Of a DNA stretch of 6,270 nucleotides, positions 5,744 to 6,270 are shown one piece after another; positions within the stretch are counted from its first letter, which is position 1, and each line of letters starts with the position of its first letter. The DNA is taken from assembly GCA_902803695.1 (NCBI GenBank), contig CADCQX010000065.1, forward strand, positions 1-6,270, read 5' to 3'. The stretch comes from Oscillospiraceae bacterium (GTDB taxonomy: Bacteria > Bacillota > Clostridia > Saccharofermentanales > Saccharofermentanaceae). The notes beneath the pieces were generated by a model. That model saw only the letters and a program-made list of their open reading frames with translations, had not been told where the DNA came from and searched no databases. A program made the translations under genes and the position numbers.

Positions 5744-6270
5744 ATGGCGATCCCGACAGGAAGGATAATCGATAAACTTGATTCTTACTATGCATCGAAC
5801 AACGTAAAAGGTGCAGAGGATCTTCTTACCTATTGGGAAGAAGAATGCAGAAAACAAGGTGATAACGGAGGTCTTCTGACGATCTCAAATGAACAGATCG
5901 GTTTTTACAGAAGGAACAAGGACGTTTTAAAGGGAAAGAAAGCAATTGAAACAGCATTAAGTCTCGTGGATGACAAATATCCCGGAAGTGCTGTTATATA
6001 CGTTAATATCGCGACAACTCTTAAGTCGTACGGTGACAGTGAAGAGGCGCTTAAGTATTACTCCTGTGCGAAGGATATTTTCGAGAAGAATAATATGACG
6101 AAGACTTATGAGTTTGCTGCGTTCCTGAATAACTACGGAACGACTCTTGCTGATATCGGAAGAGAAGATGAGGCCATGATAAGTTATGAGAATGCTGTTA
6201 CGATATTGAATGAACTCGGGACCAATCATACGGAGATCGCAGTGTCATATGTGAATATGGCTCATGTGGA
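5744..6270 (+). CDS. Tetratricopeptide-repeat protein, 3' end outside window
   Basis: The first 175 codons are open to the window end with no stop, so the protein is longer. ATG5744 has a good ribosome binding site AGAGGTG (5730-5736) 7 nt upstream. TPR repeats, helical pairs that bind other proteins, are clear: residues about 82-115 (SAVIYVNIATTLKSYGDSEEALKYY and onward), about 122-158 (FAAFLNNYGTTLADIGREDEAMISYENAV), and a third repeat beginning at about 164 (IAVSYVNMAH). Spacing is near 42 residues, like the longer kinesin-light-chain-type TPRs. The first 80 residues are helical-looking and may hold another divergent repeat. No signal peptide is visible, so it is probably cytoplasmic. The partner is unknown; location after comF does not prove a shared role. 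Confidence 0.85.
   Translation, partial: MAIPTGRIIDKLDSYYASNNVKGAEDLLTYWEEECRKQGDNGGLLTISNEQIGFYRRNKDVLKGKKAIETALSLVDDKYPGSAVIYVNIATTLKSYGDSEEALKYYSCAKDIFEKNNMTKTYEFAAFLNNYGTTLADIGREDEAMISYENAVTILNELGTNHTEIAVSYVNMAHV

Noticed and set aside
5957..6229. Minus-strand open frame of 90 codons
   Set aside because: It lies opposite the TPR coding sequence, whose + strand reading shows clear repeats; no independent support.

Overview
The window looks like chromosomal DNA from a low-to-moderate GC Firmicute, most likely class Clostridia (Lachnospiraceae/Oscillospiraceae-like). The reasons are an S-box (SAM-I) riboswitch with an intrinsic terminator ahead of metK, strong AGGAGG-type ribosome binding sites, a stand-alone LytTR regulator, and a recD2-comF gene pair. 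This is an inference from gene content and style; no taxonomic marker such as rRNA is present. All genes are on the + strand. I see no mobile element, CRISPR array, tRNA or rRNA.

Layout. Positions 1-128 hold the 3' part of a SAM-I riboswitch (its first strand lies before the window) and its terminator. They control metK (166-1359, S-adenosylmethionine synthetase), which ends in tandem stop codons and a strong intrinsic terminator (1383-1414). A 131-bp intergenic stretch (1415-1545) carries a 10-bp direct repeat spaced 21 bp, an imperfect palindrome and a weak promoter. After it comes a two-gene unit: a small LytTR DNA-binding protein (1546-1986) and a two-helix membrane protein of unknown function (1997-2611), whose ribosome binding site overlaps the LytTR stop codon.

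An 86-bp gap with a perfect 8-bp inverted repeat precedes recD2 (2698-5010, SF1B DNA helicase). recD2 overlaps comF (4997-5707, zinc-finger/phosphoribosyltransferase-fold ComF family), which starts with TTG inside the end of recD2. A TPR-repeat protein (5744 to the window end, incomplete) follows after 36 bp, possibly with its own extended -10 promoter.

How it fits together. metK is a self-contained, SAM-feedback-controlled housekeeping gene. The LytTR/membrane-protein pair looks like a small regulatory cassette in which a membrane partner may control, or be controlled by, the DNA-binding protein. recD2-comF is a DNA-processing pair (repair helicase plus a competence/DNA-metabolism protein) with translational coupling. 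The least described parts are the LytTR/membrane-protein cassette with its putative operator, and the inverted repeat at the recD2 start, which resembles a degenerate Firmicute LexA box.
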